From assembly GCA_965214995.1 (NCBI GenBank), contig CBDCCT010000002.1:3224001-3288000 (forward strand): DNA of 64,000 bases. Direction: 5' to 3'. Made by a program: the position numbers and the translations under genes. How positions within the stretch are numbered: position 1 is the first letter of the stretch; each line of letters opens with the position of its first letter. Below the pieces are notes generated by a model. That model saw only the letters and a list, made by a program, of their open reading frames with translations, did not search any database and was not told the origin of the DNA. This document shows positions 7,992-17,544 of the stretch, one piece after another. This DNA is from CBDCCT01 sp965214995. Lineage in GTDB: Bacteria > Deinococcota > Deinococci > Deinococcales > Trueperaceae.

Positions 7992-10355
7992 TTGGTAAAA
8001 GTATGGAATAATAGTCAGTGGTTTTTAATGAACAACAGCTATGATCTCACTCAATTAGATGAGCATTCCTTTGAGCATTTGGTCAATTCTCTTGCTATTC
8101 GTGTTTTGGGTGCGGGACATACCGGATTTAGCCCTGGAGCAGACGGGGGACGTGATGGGTACTTTGAGGGTACTGCTCCCTATCCAAGTGAATCTGACCA
8201 GTGGACGGGGGTTTGGTACATCCAATCGAAGTTTCATAAGCCTCATCTATCTACAGATTCTCAAAGATGGTTGTTGACTCAAATCAAAAATGAGCTGAAG
8301 AAGTTTAATAGCCCGGAGTTTAGGAGAAGATGGCCGGATATTTGGATTGTCGCTACGAACGTTGACCCATCCGGAAAACCCGAGACAGGAGCATTCGACA
8401 AAGCTAAGCAGCTAGTGGAAGCGGAGAATCCCGAGCTAGCCCAAAGATTTCACATCTGGGGTGGCAATAAAATTTTAGATTATTTGTCTGCTAATGAGGA
8501 GATTGCCAGAAGATATGGTCATTTTCTTACGCCAGGGCATGTTCTCAGCAAGATGCATGACTATTTTACAGATTCTCGAGCGGAAATTAAGGAAATCCTT
8601 CGCTATCTGATTGTCAAGCAATTTGAGGAGCAGCTCCATACAAAGCTTGAGCAGGCTGGCTCCGGTGAAGATACACGCCCAGGAATCCATCAGCTATTTA
8701 TAGATTTACCCTTTAAAGTTGGTGAGTCTGGTCCGACTGGTTTAGTTATGCAATCTCTTGCCCGTTCATCTGCTACAAACCATCAATTTGTTAAATTCTC
8801 GAAGGGTTCACGTGAACGCGAGTGGGAGAGCTGGAACAAACATCCTTCAAGGGCTCGGGTATGGTTTGTAAAGGGTGGTCCGGGGCGTGGTAAATCAACG
8901 ATAGGCCAGTTTTTCTCGCAGATTCAAAGAGCGGCTTTAATTTTACAGCCAGAAGGTCCTGATGTTTTGCCAACAGTAAGTAAGTCGGCAGAAGAGGTAA
9001 AAGAAATAGCACTAAGGGCTGACTACTGGCCTACAGTCCCGCGTATTCCCATCAATATTGAGCTGAAGGACTACGCTCAGTGGCTAGGGCGTCAAAGTTA
9101 TTCGGAAAGTAAGGGAGTCTTGACGTATCTCTCCCAAAAAATTAGAGCCCGCGTTGAGCAACAGGTTCAAGTCGGCACCTTGAAGAGAGCGCTACAAGCA
9201 CAAAGCTGGCTTGTTATTTTTGACGGTCTCGATGAAGTACCGCAGGATGTCAAAGATAATGTTGCGACAGAAGTACAACATTTTGTTAATGACATATATG
9301 TTGAGAACAAGATAGACCTGTTGACAATTTGCACGTCACGCCCACAGGGGTACTCTGGTCAGTTCTCTAATCTTGAAGCTGCGATGGTTACCCTCACAAA
9401 ATTGTCGCCCGAGCAAGCCTTATCCTGCGCGAAGCCTGTACTAAGTATCGGGCGTTCGGCGGAAGAGAGTGAAAAGTCTTTCGAGATGTTAAAGGCGGCC
9501 ATTGAGTCACCATCTGTGAAAGAAATAATGCCCACCCCTTTACAGTCACATATCATGGCGGTAGTGGTACGTGACGGGAGCCGACCACCTGATAGAAAGT
9601 GGCAACTTTATAACAACTTCTATGGTGTCATTAAGCGTAGAGAAGCAAATCGGAATCTGCCCGACAAGAAACTTGCGAAATTACTGCGAGAAGACGAGCA
9701 ACTATTAAAGGCAGTCCACAACAGACTGGGATTTGTCCTGCACGCCCGCGCCGAGACAAGCGAAGGCGCTCAGACCTCTTTGAGTCGGGAGGAGTTTAAA
9801 GAGCTTGTCGAACAGACGGTCACGCAAATGATAGAAACAGATGTTGAGGACGTAGTCAACACCCTAATGAAGGCGACTACCGAGAGGCTTGTCCTTGTAA
9901 ACACCCCAGATGATGGTGACCATGTACGATATGATATTAGGCCGTTGCAGGAGTTTTTCGCTGCTGAGTTTATCTACGAAAGCGTGAGCGCAGAGCGTCT
10001 ACGCGAGCGTGTTGAAGTGATAGCCGGTGATGCTCACTGGCGTGAAGTTATGCATTTTTTGCTAAGCGCGCTTATAGAGAATCAAAGACAAACAGAACTC
10101 TCGGTGGTCATCTCTACTCTCAATGATCTTGATGAAGAGGGTGAAACTCAGGAGTTAAAGACCTTGAGTAGAAGCCTTGCTAGGGGTGCATTGCTTACGC
10201 AAAGGCTTTTGCAGGAAGGAGTTTTAGAACAGGATAAAAGGGTACGGCCTCACTACGGGGACAAAAGTTTAAGACAGTGGTTGAGGCTGATGGGCGCGGG
10301 AGAGTTACCGGCAAGAATGGCTGAACGTAAAGCGTCAAGACCGCGCCTAAAGTAG
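7992..10355 (+). pseudogene. Nuclease-NACHT STAND defence gene, N-terminal part (split by IS)
   Basis: Front part of a large STAND NTPase. Residue numbers count from the TTG at 7992; the ATG at 8028 is the likelier start. A PD-(D/E)XK nuclease of Mrr type comes first: GADGGRD (Asp51, Asp55) then YIQSK (Gln78, Lys80), the QxK variant. The NACHT domain has Walker A GGPGRGKST (295-303), Walker B LVIFDGLDE (Asp411), a TSRP sensor and the winged-helix-end motif RPLQEFFAAEF near 650. Such nuclease-NACHT proteins are antiphage sensors (Avs and bNACHT groups). Native sequence ends at base 10248 (752 codons); the last 35 residues are encoded by the inserted IS. G+C is visibly lower than in flanking genes. 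Confidence 0.9.
10240..10248. repeat. Target site duplication, left copy
   Basis: GGGTACGGC directly before the left IS end; the identical 9 bases follow the right end at 11394-11402. Nine bases is within the range usual for IS4-family elements. Confidence 0.95.
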
Positions 10356-11311
10356 CTTTTGGGCAGGTAGCCATGTGCTTTTACTCTGAGCGGGCGCTGC
10401 TCATAACACCACTCACCCACCAAATGAGCCCAAGTAAAAGCGAGTGCTAAAAGGGCTAGCAGCGTGTTGAGCCGCGCTGGGGTAGTCAAGTGGGTGTCTT
10501 CTAGGTTGAAGCCGCGCGTCTTGAGAGCGGAAAAGAGCGTTTCAATTTGCCAACGTTTTGAATAACGTAGTAAGGCTTTGTCGGGTTCGGCGTTGCAGAC
10601 CAGCACCACCAATTCGCCCTCCTTGCTTTTAGTCACGGCTAGGTGGAGGTGTAAGTCGAAGACCCGGCAACGCTTGGGGCAGATGTAAACCTCCTGGGGT
10701 TTGAGGTGGTCATAGCGTTGTTTGGCTGAACGGCTTCGACCTTTTGAGCCGATGCCGGTGTTGTTACGCACCCGCATCACGAAGACGAGCTTACGCTGCT
10801 TGAGACCTTTGAACCAGTCGTTACCTGTAAACTCCCTATCCGCCACGATAGCCTCAACATTCTCGGCTTCAACAAGCGTCAGTACCTTATCTACCAGTGC
10901 CAGGCGCTCTGCCGTATCGCTGTTGCCCTTCTTGTCGAGCAACACCCACAGCAACGGGAAAGCAAGTCCCTTGTAAGCCACTCCGAGCATCAAGATGTTG
11001 ATGCAGACGCCGCCCAGCTCCCAGGTGGTGCGGTCGAGCGTCAACACCAAGCCATCCCTAATAGGCAACAACGCCAACATCAGCCGCGCAAAACACTCGC
11101 CCTCTAGGTTCACCGTCCCGAAAAACCTTTTGATGCGCTTTTCGTTCGACTCCGTTAGCACCCGCGGATTCAGCGCGCTCGCTACCGTCGTCATGCTTAC
11201 CCCACGCACCACGACGACCGCCATCACAAATTTGGCGATGAAGCCGATTCTAGCCCCATGCAGAGGTAGATACGTTTGCAGTTTCTTCTGAAGTTCGTTA
11301 CGCTTGTGCAT
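10253..11311 (-). CDS. IS4-family DDE transposase
   Basis: About 352 residues. The DDE triad is visible: LTLDRTTWELG (first Asp), VADREFTGNDW (second Asp) and the C-terminal RWQIETLFSALKTRGFNLE segment carrying the Glu, which matches the YREK-type signature of the IS4 family. A GTG at 11344 also opens the frame, but the ATG at 11309-11311 has an AAAGGA ribosome site at good spacing and is preferred. The start region can be locked in a hairpin when transcribed from outside (see 11310-11370). The frame is intact, so the enzyme is probably active. Confidence 0.93.
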   Translation of the reverse strand: MHKRNELQKKLQTYLPLHGARIGFIAKFVMAVVVVRGVSMTTVASALNPRVLTESNEKRIKRFFGTVNLEGECFARLMLALLPIRDGLVLTLDRTTWELGGVCINILMLGVAYKGLAFPLLWVLLDKKGNSDTAERLALVDKVLTLVEAENVEAIVADREFTGNDWFKGLKQRKLVFVMRVRNNTGIGSKGRSRSAKQRYDHLKPQEVYICPKRCRVFDLHLHLAVTKSKEGELVVLVCNAEPDKALLRYSKRWQIETLFSALKTRGFNLEDTHLTTPARLNTLLALLALAFTWAHLVGEWCYEQRPLRVKAHGYLPKSYFRRGLDALRSAILAGNSPAPISLNHCLKLLSP

Positions 11312-11370
11312 AAGCCAGTCCTTTGACAGTGGTTTCGTTCGCACCTAAACTATGTCATAGACTGGCTTAT
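11310..11370 (-). promoter_or_regulatory. Fold-back hairpin covering the transposase start
   Basis: On the transposase strand, 11370-11360 (ATAAGCCAGTC) and 11320-11310 (GACTGGCTTAT) are perfectly complementary over 11 bp, and inside them TGACA (11357-11353) can pair with TGTCA (11328-11324). The 3' arm includes part of the ribosome site and the AU of the start codon. A transcript entering from outside carries both arms and would hide the start; one begun inside the element, downstream of 11360, would lack the 5' arm. IS10 and IS50 use this principle. Confidence 0.7.
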
Positions 11371-11393
11371 CTCGCTTTTGTCCCGGTAGTGAG

Positions 11394-11402
11394 GGGTACG
11401 GC
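11394..11402. repeat. Target site duplication, right copy
   Basis: GGGTACGGC, identical to 10240-10248. Confidence 0.95.
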
Positions 11403-13159
11403 AGCAGTTTAAGAAATGCCTGGAGCCGTTAGTCGCTGCCACAAGTTCAAGTTTAACAATGGGAATGTTAAAAACTGAACAGAAAAACTCCCGTGCATGG
11501 TTGATAGATGTTTTGATCGAAGCTTTGAAAAGGTCCAGTCAACCTGAGAGTTGCGGTGCTGCGCGTGTTCTCACCTATATTGTGGATGACGAGCATCCCA
11601 AAGTTAAAGAAGTCCAAAACCTTATCTTAGATTCTAGCCCATCCCGATTCAACTGTATCTTCTCGTCTGAAGAATTTTTTGACGAAGGATTTGGTGTGAT
11701 GATTCAGAGAAGGAGCGAGAGGATTCCGAACTGGCTCATTAAAGCAACTATTGATGTGTTGCTGTCTGAACGATGGAGACACTTGAGCGAAGAGGGGCTG
11801 TCTGGTGCTTTAGAAGTCCTCAGATTTGATGAGGGACGTTCTTTGCAAGCTGTTAAATCATTAGGGCTAAAGGATTACGAAATCTCTCTTCTTGAGGAGC
11901 TTCTGCAGGACAACAACAGCAAAGAAACACGGCAGATCAGTTATGGCGACGTCAAAATAGAACTCCCCAAGAATGATTGGACGACTGGGACCTTCGAAAT
12001 CAAGTCCTGGAGAGAAGCTCTGCCTAACCTGTCAGAGAAAGGGGCAGGCGTTATTCTTTTGGTGGACAAAATTTTTCGCTTTGCGAATGAGCAAACTACC
12101 CAGAATTTGCGGGACGTTGTTGATTGCGTAAACGGAAATTTCTCTCTCTTATCTGCTCTCCCTTATCATTTGCAATTTTACCTTCCGCTAGAATTCAACC
12201 TTCCACAAAATCTTCTATTTAATGAAGTCTCTTCACTTGATTTAAAATCTTTCAAAAAGCTGCTAAAGACGGGAGAGCTTGGCTCAACATATATTGCTAA
12301 ACCTCTACGCTCATTTTCTTTGATGAACAAGATGGATATGTCACCTGAGGAGTTCACTAAAGTAAAAAACGATTTCCCATATGTTGCCTTCATAAGCTAC
12401 TGTTATGAGATTGACTATAAGATGCGTTCGGTTCCAGATGCTGAGAGGCTTAGCTACCTTCGTGATGCGACAGAGCTTATATTCAAATCAAAGCATCTTG
12501 TAAATCGCGTACCACAACTATGGGGCGATTTATTGGAAAGAGCAGGGGGGCGAGCAGACGAGCTTAGGCGTACTATTGTAGAATGTGCAGAAGAAATACC
12601 CGATCATATAAATGTAACTGCTTTGCTCAATGGAGGGACGGATAGTGGGTACCTGCTTCCCAAGTTACCTGAAGAAGGAGTATTGCTCCCACATTTGCTT
12701 CAGGCGGTCTCACGTTCATCTCCCATTCCGATGCGATTTCTCGAGGAGGGGAGAAGCCCTGAAGTTATAAGAAAGCGGGCATCGTTAGTAGCTTCCGATA
12801 AAAAATTATTAGAGTTAATTGCTACGGGGACTGAATACGGGGCAAGTATAAGAGTTGCAGCCATTATCTTTTTGTTGCTTCTGGGAGATAAAGATAAGTT
12901 AGATACGCTGGCGGAAGTGCTTCGAGAATTTTACGCTAAAGGATTTGAACAGTGGTTTCTGTATCCCCTCCTAAAACAGTTAGAGGAATCACCACATGAT
13001 GATGAGGTAAGGAGATTTACCGGTAAGCTGCTGGATATTGCAAGAGAAAATCCTAGCGATAGAACCTTTATTCAAGATCATTTACTAAATATCTGGAGGG
13101 AAAAGTCTAGCGCTCCTGTTCAAGGGAATGATCTCCTCAATGAGTGGTTGTCTGGCTAA
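11403..13159 (+). pseudogene. STAND defence gene, C-terminal part (severed by IS)
   Basis: Continuation of the nuclease-NACHT gene. Joining base 10248 to 11403 forms one CAG codon, and the reading frame runs without a stop through 19 codons into the ATG at 11459 and on to the TAA at 13159, adding 585 residues. The part is largely helical by eye with no catalytic motif, as expected for the sensor region of Avs/bNACHT proteins, which is often repeat-based. Translation from the ATG at 11459 would give 566 residues, but no ribosome site or promoter is evident. G+C and CTCGAG density are low, as in the front part. Confidence 0.88.
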
Positions 13160-13237
13160 TATACAGCTTGAAAACCCATCGTGTCATCAAGTACGTTAGG
13201 CTTCTTCATCGACCTAACTACCTCAAAAAGTGACTCG

Positions 13238-13660
13238 TCAGCTATCTCCGTGAACCGTCACCGTCAGCGTCCGCGCCCCCGCTTTGTCACGGTGCTCGCA
13301 GAGGTAGAGGCCCTGCCAGGTTCCCAGCACGAGCTGACCGTCTTTTATGGGGATGGTGAGCGAACTTCCTAACAGCGAAGCCTTGATGTGCGCGGGCATG
13401 TCGTCGGGACCCTCGAGCGTGTGCTCATAGTACGGCGCGCCCTCGGGCACCATCCGGTTGAAGTGCCGCTCAAAATCGCCGCGCACGTCGGGTGACGCGT
13501 TTTCATTCGGCGTTAGGCTCGCTGAGGTGTGGTGGATAAAGACGTGCAGGAGGCCGATGCGAACTTCTTTGAGTTCAGGGATTTGTGACACGACTTCGCG
13601 GGTGATGAGGTGAAAGCCGCGGGGTTGGGGCTCGAGCACAATCTCTTTTTGCTGCCACAT
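13238..13660 (-). CDS. YjbQ / UPF0047 family protein
   Basis: A 140-residue member of UPF0047 (YjbQ), a compact trimeric family with a conserved histidine/aspartate site. Conserved segments visible are HVFIHHTSASLTPNENASPDV and LGTWQGLYLCEHRD near the C-terminus. Family members can replace thiamine-phosphate synthase weakly in vivo; the true reaction is unsettled. The ATG follows a TACACT box by 6 nt with no ribosome site. It borders the right edge of the accessory island and is probably not part of it: its base usage is that of the core genome. Confidence 0.9.
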   Translation of the reverse strand: MWQQKEIVLEPQPRGFHLITREVVSQIPELKEVRIGLLHVFIHHTSASLTPNENASPDVRGDFERHFNRMVPEGAPYYEHTLEGPDDMPAHIKASLLGSSLTIPIKDGQLVLGTWQGLYLCEHRDKAGARTLTVTVHGDS

Positions 13661-13666
13661 GAGGCG

Positions 13667-13672
13667 AGTGTA
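13667..13672 (-). promoter_or_regulatory. -10 box TACACT, leaderless gene
   Basis: TACACT on the minus strand, 6 nt before the ATG of the UPF0047 gene. It overlaps the stop region of the upstream kinase-like gene. Confidence 0.45.
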
Positions 13673-14560
13673 TCAGCTCCGGGCTTTGAGCCAAGCCAAA
13701 CGTCTCCAGCCCTGTTTCTCAAACGCCGCATCTCCGTGGTCGCGCGCCCACACGATGGTGCTGAGTGCGTTGAGTGCGGCGTAACGCTCGAGCACTCCCT
13801 CTTCCTCTCCCAAGTCGCGCCCGTAGCCGCCTAAAAATGCCGCGCGTAAGTCGGGGCGCTCCGGCCATAGGTCGGCCCAGAGGCGCTCGAGGTCGTAAAG
13901 CCACAGGTCGGAGTGGGCGTGTTCAAAATCGATGACGTAAAGCGTATCACCGTCCACCAACCAGTTGCGCGCGGTGTAGTCGCGGTGGCAGGGGACGCGC
14001 GTGAAAGATGTGAGCAGGGGCAGGGCTTCGGCGACTCGAGCCCTCACCCAGGCGATATCTTTGGGGGTTACTATCCCCTCGGCTCGAGCGGCCCACGCCT
14101 CCAGACGCTTTTTTAGAGCGTCCGCCAGCGTCAGCGTGTCGGTGTCCTCGAAAGGAACCTCGTGCAGCCGCCGCAGGAACGTTCCGGCCTGGTGGTGCAG
14201 GTTGCCCTCTTCACGTGTGGAAAGTTTCACCCTCTCCACAAGCTCACCCGGCACGGCGGAGAGCAGAAGGGTCTGAGTTTCCCGTTGATGCGCGAGCAGC
14301 CTTGGGGTCAGGGGTGACAGGGACAGGTGAGGCGTCCACGCCTGGTAAGCGTGCAGTTCTTGCTTGAATTTACGTGTCTGGCGGTGCTTTTTGAGAAAAA
14401 CCCGCTCCTTTTTTGTGGAGAGTTCCCAGACGCCCGACTCGGCGTGGTCCCAGCCGCAGAAGCGGGCGGAAGCGATGTCTGATATGAACTGACGGGCGAA
14501 CTCGAGCCCTCCTTCACCTAACGTCACACCTGATGCCATGTTATCCGCCACGTTGCCCAC
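13673..14560 (-). CDS. Aminoglycoside phosphotransferase-family kinase
   Basis: A 295-residue protein with the APH/choline kinase fold. The catalytic loop reads CHRDYTARNWLVDG (Asp near residue 195) and the metal-binding DFG equivalent is VIDFEHAHSDLWLYDLERLW. An N-terminal lysine (FLKKH) fits the ATP-binding lysine. The substrate cannot be read; in non-resistance settings these kinases act on small metabolites such as choline, homoserine or fructosamine. A GTG start with AGGAG 6 nt upstream is clear. Confidence 0.85.
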   Translation of the reverse strand: MGNVADNMASGVTLGEGGLEFARQFISDIASARFCGWDHAESGVWELSTKKERVFLKKHRQTRKFKQELHAYQAWTPHLSLSPLTPRLLAHQRETQTLLLSAVPGELVERVKLSTREEGNLHHQAGTFLRRLHEVPFEDTDTLTLADALKKRLEAWAARAEGIVTPKDIAWVRARVAEALPLLTSFTRVPCHRDYTARNWLVDGDTLYVIDFEHAHSDLWLYDLERLWADLWPERPDLRAAFLGGYGRDLGEEEGVLERYAALNALSTIVWARDHGDAAFEKQGWRRLAWLKARS

Positions 14561-14653
14561 GTTTGCTCCTCCACGCGTTTCCGTGCTAGAGTACCAAGTT
14601 GGGAGTTGAGGTTCGCGCTCACTTTATCGGGCGTTTGCTTTGGCTTACCTGGA

Positions 14654-14686
14654 GGTAGCATCTCAAGAGCATATGTAGATGATACC
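14654..14686 (+). promoter_or_regulatory. Leader hairpin before rpsO, candidate S15 autoregulation site
   Basis: GGTAGCATCT (14654-14663) can pair with AGATGATACC (14677-14686) with one mismatch and a 13-nt loop, ending 17 nt before the rpsO ATG. The stem is flanked by two GGAGGTA copies, one of which is the ribosome site. S15 mRNA leaders in several phyla bind S15; that this is such a site is inference. Confidence 0.45.
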
Positions 14687-14703
14687 TACACGGAGGTATT
14701 TAG

Positions 14704-14973
14704 ATGGCACTAGCCAAGGAAAGAAAAGCCGAAATCATCCGCGAGTTCGGCGGGAGCGAGACGAACAGCGGCTCCACCGAAGTTCAGGTGGCGCTTTTGA
14801 CCGCGCAGATTGAGTCGCTTAGTGGTCACTTGCAGAGCAACCGCAAAGACCACCACGGACGCCGCGGGCTTCTCACGATGGTGGGGCGGCGCAAACGGTT
14901 GTTGCGTTATCTCGAACAGAACGACTACGAAGGCTACAAGGAGCTTATTGGACGCCTTGGTCTGCGCCGTTAG
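14704..14973 (+). CDS. rpsO: 30S ribosomal protein S15
   Basis: An 89-residue protein of standard length. It carries the S15 signature (LSGHLQSNRKDHHGRRGLL) that binds the 16S rRNA three-way junction, and ends RLGLRR as usual. The ribosome site is GGAGGT, 6-7 nt before ATG. A terminator follows, then pnp, the classical rpsO-pnp order. Confidence 0.98.
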   Translation: MALAKERKAEIIREFGGSETNSGSTEVQVALLTAQIESLSGHLQSNRKDHHGRRGLLTMVGRRKRLLRYLEQNDYEGYKELIGRLGLRR

Positions 14974-15023
14974 CATGGTTTTGGGATTTTCTACAGGGGC
15001 ATCCAAAAAGTAACGGTTATCGG

Positions 15024-15053
15024 GCGAGGCGTCTTCGGCCTCGCTCTTTTCTT
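15024..15053 (+). terminator. Rho-independent terminator or attenuator between rpsO and pnp
   Basis: A 7-bp perfect stem GCGAGGC / GCCTCGC (15024-15030, 15038-15044) with a 7-nt loop, followed by TCTTTTCTT. It would end the rpsO transcript or reduce read-through into pnp. Confidence 0.75.
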
Positions 15054-15141
15054 GGTACTTATTCGAGCTTTTTGAGCAATATTTGTGAGCACGACCTACG
15101 CTGAACCTATTTTGTGAAAGGCAACACCAAAAGGAGACAGA

Positions 15142-17346
15142 GTGACTATTCCACAACCTAAACGTTACACCACCCAGTTGGGCGGGCGCGAGCTTGTGCT
15201 CGAGACGGGCAAATACGCCAAGCAGGTCTCGGGCAGCGTCACGGTGCGCTACGGCGACACGCTGGTGCTCGTGACCGCGCAGATGTCGAGCGGCACATCG
15301 CCGATGGACTTTTTGCCCCTTACCGTCGAGTACGAAGAGCGCCATTATGCCATCGGTAAAATCCCCGGCTCATTCATGCGCCGCGAGGGGCGGCCCGGTA
15401 ATCAGGCGATTCTGAACGCTCGCATCACCGACCGGCAGATTCGGCCCCTCTTCCCCAAGGGCTTACGCAACGAGGTCCAGGTGATTATCACCGTGCTCGC
15501 CGCGGACCAAGAGAACGACCCCGCGCCCCTGGCCGCCATCGGCGCGTCGGCGGCGCTGACGATGAGCGACATTCCCTGGGACGGCCCGACGGCCTGTGTG
15601 AGCGTGGGCTATATGAATGGCGACTATGTGCTTAACCCGACGCTGCAACAGCTTGAAGAGTCGGCGCTCGAGCTGACCGTCGCGGGCACCCGTGACGCGG
15701 TGCTGATGGTCGAGGGCGGCGCGGCGGAACTCTCCGAGGAGGTGATGGTCGGGGCTATCGAGTTCGCCCAACGCGAGATGGCGGGCGTGCTGGACATTAT
15801 TGAAGAGATGCGCGCCGATGTGGGCGAGCCCAAAGCGTCCTTTGAACCCGCTGTGGAACTTTCTCCCGATGACGTCGAAATGATGGTGCGTGAGGCGCAA
15901 GAAGCGGGCCTCCGCGACGCGCTCCTCACGAAGGGCAAGCACGACCGGAGCGCGCGGATGAAAGAGCTTCGTAACGGGATTTTGGAGCGCCTCGTGCCCG
16001 ACCCTGAAGCCGAGGGCGCGGGCGAGAGGCTGCGGGAGCTTAAGAGCGCGTTTGGCAAGGCCGAACAGCGCGAGTTGCGCCGGATGGTCCTGGAGGAAAA
16101 CTTACGTTCAGACGGGCGCGCGCCCGAGGACATCCGCCCTATTTGGGTTGAAGTCGGTCCTCTGCCCACCGCCCACGGCTCGGCGGTCTTTACGCGCGGC
16201 GAGACGCAAGTCTTAGGCGTGACCACGCTCGGCACGGGCAAGGACAACCGGCTCGTGGACGACTTAGGTCTGGAAAACTCAGAAGAGTTCATGCTCCACT
16301 ACAACTTCCCGCCCTTTTCAACCGGCGAGGCCAAGCGCTTGCGCGGCACCTCGAGGCGCGAACTCGGTCACGGCAACTTGGCGCGGCGGTCTTTAGAGCG
16401 CATGGTGCCGGACCAAGAAACCTTTCCTTACGTAATTCGCGTGGTTGCTGAAACGTTAGAGTCCAACGGCTCGTCTTCGATGGCGTCGGTGTGCGCGAGT
16501 TCTTTAAGCATGATGGACGCGGGCGTGCCCCTCAAGAAGCCCGTCGCGGGCATTGCGATGGGGCTGGTGAAAGAGGAAAGTTACAAGATTCTGAGCGACA
16601 TCTTGGGCTCCGAGGACGCGTTAGGCGACATGGACTTCAAGGTGACGGGCACGCGCGACGGCGTGACCGCGCTGCAAATGGACATCAAAATCAAGGGTAT
16701 TACTCCGCAGATTATGCAAGCGGCGCTCGAGCAGGCCAAGGCGGGCCGACTGCACATCTTAGGGCTCATGGACGAGGCGCTGGGCGCGCCACGCCCAGAG
16801 GTGTCCGAGCGCGCGCCGCGCATCATGACGGTGCAGATTCCGACCGAAAAAATCGGCGCGGTCATCGGGCCGGGCGGCAAGCAAATCCGCGAGTTGGAGG
16901 CCTACGGCGCGCAAATCGACATCGCCGAGGACGGCTTGGTGCGCATTTACAGCGAGGACTCTGAGGCCGCGAAGCGGGTCAAAGCGCAGATCGAAGGCCT
17001 CACCGCCACCGCCGAGGTGGGCAAGGTTTATGAAGGCAAGGTCGCCAAGACGCTCGACTTCGGCGCGTTTGTAACGCTTTTTCCTGGCACCGACGGCTTG
17101 CTGCACATATCGCAGATCGCCGAGGAGCGGGTTGAAAGCGTGGATGACTACCTCAAGGTGGGCGACACGCTTCAGGTCAAGGTCAATACCATTGATGACC
17201 GGGGCAAGATAGACCTCGTCCGACCCGAGTTGGAGGGTAAAATCGCCCCGCGCCGTTCCGGCGGTGGGGGCGGCGGGCGTGGGCGCGGCGATAGTCGCGG
17301 TGACCGCAATGGCCGAGGCCGCGGCGACCGCGGCGGGCGGCGCTAG
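15142..17346 (+). CDS. pnp: Polynucleotide phosphorylase
   Basis: A 734-residue 3'-5' phosphorolytic exoribonuclease. Order of domains: RNase PH-like 1 (about 10-220), helical linker, RNase PH-like 2 (about 310-540, with GDMDFKVTG near the active site), KH (IPTEKIGAVIGPGGKQI near 570) and S1 (VGKVYEGKVAKTLDFGAFV near 630). The last 35 residues are an Arg/Gly/Asp-rich tail, which may help RNA binding. Start is GTG with AGGAG. RNase J follows directly, and the two enzymes are known partners in mRNA decay. Confidence 0.98.
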   Translation: MTIPQPKRYTTQLGGRELVLETGKYAKQVSGSVTVRYGDTLVLVTAQMSSGTSPMDFLPLTVEYEERHYAIGKIPGSFMRREGRPGNQAILNARITDRQIRPLFPKGLRNEVQVIITVLAADQENDPAPLAAIGASAALTMSDIPWDGPTACVSVGYMNGDYVLNPTLQQLEESALELTVAGTRDAVLMVEGGAAELSEEVMVGAIEFAQREMAGVLDIIEEMRADVGEPKASFEPAVELSPDDVEMMVREAQEAGLRDALLTKGKHDRSARMKELRNGILERLVPDPEAEGAGERLRELKSAFGKAEQRELRRMVLEENLRSDGRAPEDIRPIWVEVGPLPTAHGSAVFTRGETQVLGVTTLGTGKDNRLVDDLGLENSEEFMLHYNFPPFSTGEAKRLRGTSRRELGHGNLARRSLERMVPDQETFPYVIRVVAETLESNGSSSMASVCASSLSMMDAGVPLKKPVAGIAMGLVKEESYKILSDILGSEDALGDMDFKVTGTRDGVTALQMDIKIKGITPQIMQAALEQAKAGRLHILGLMDEALGAPRPEVSERAPRIMTVQIPTEKIGAVIGPGGKQIRELEAYGAQIDIAEDGLVRIYSEDSEAAKRVKAQIEGLTATAEVGKVYEGKVAKTLDFGAFVTLFPGTDGLLHISQIAEERVESVDDYLKVGDTLQVKVNTIDDRGKIDLVRPELEGKIAPRRSGGGGGGRGRGDSRGDRNGRGRGDRGGRR

Positions 17347-17356
17347 ACAATATACC

Positions 17357-17411
17357 GGCAACCTCTAAAGGCTTTAGGAACGTTTAACGCGACTCAAGCG
17401 AAGAGGTTGCC
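17357..17411 (+). other. 10-bp inverted repeat between pnp and rnj
   Basis: GGCAACCTCT (17357-17366) and AGAGGTTGCC (17402-17411) are perfect complements with a 35-nt spacer, lying in the untranslated stretch between pnp and rnj. No T-run follows, so it is not an intrinsic terminator. A processing or autoregulatory site in the pnp-rnj mRNA is possible. Confidence 0.5.
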
Positions 17412-17544
17412 TCACCTTCTCATTTTCAACGAAACAACGAAAGAAATAAAGAACGCTTCCCCTCGAGCCCAAACGAGGGACCGCATCACGGCGACGGGTG
17501 TTGAAAACGCCTCTCGCCTCACCATGCGGGACCAAAGGAGAAAC

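Larger units (their letters stand above)
10249..11393 (-). mobile_element. Complete IS4-family insertion sequence, 1145 bp
   Basis: Bounded by 19-bp terminal inverted repeats with one mismatch: left CTCACTACGGGGACAAAAG (10249-10267), right end reading inward CTCACTACCGGGACAAAAG (11393-11375), and flanked by an exact 9-bp direct repeat. It holds one minus-strand transposase gene whose stop codon lies inside the left repeat. Intact ends, intact transposase and perfect target duplication suggest a recent insertion. It lies antisense to the host STAND gene. Confidence 0.95.

Noticed and set aside
10253..11344. GTG at 11344 as the transposase start
   Set aside because: The ribosome-site-like AGGTG overlaps that GTG, whereas the ATG at 11311 has a correctly spaced site.
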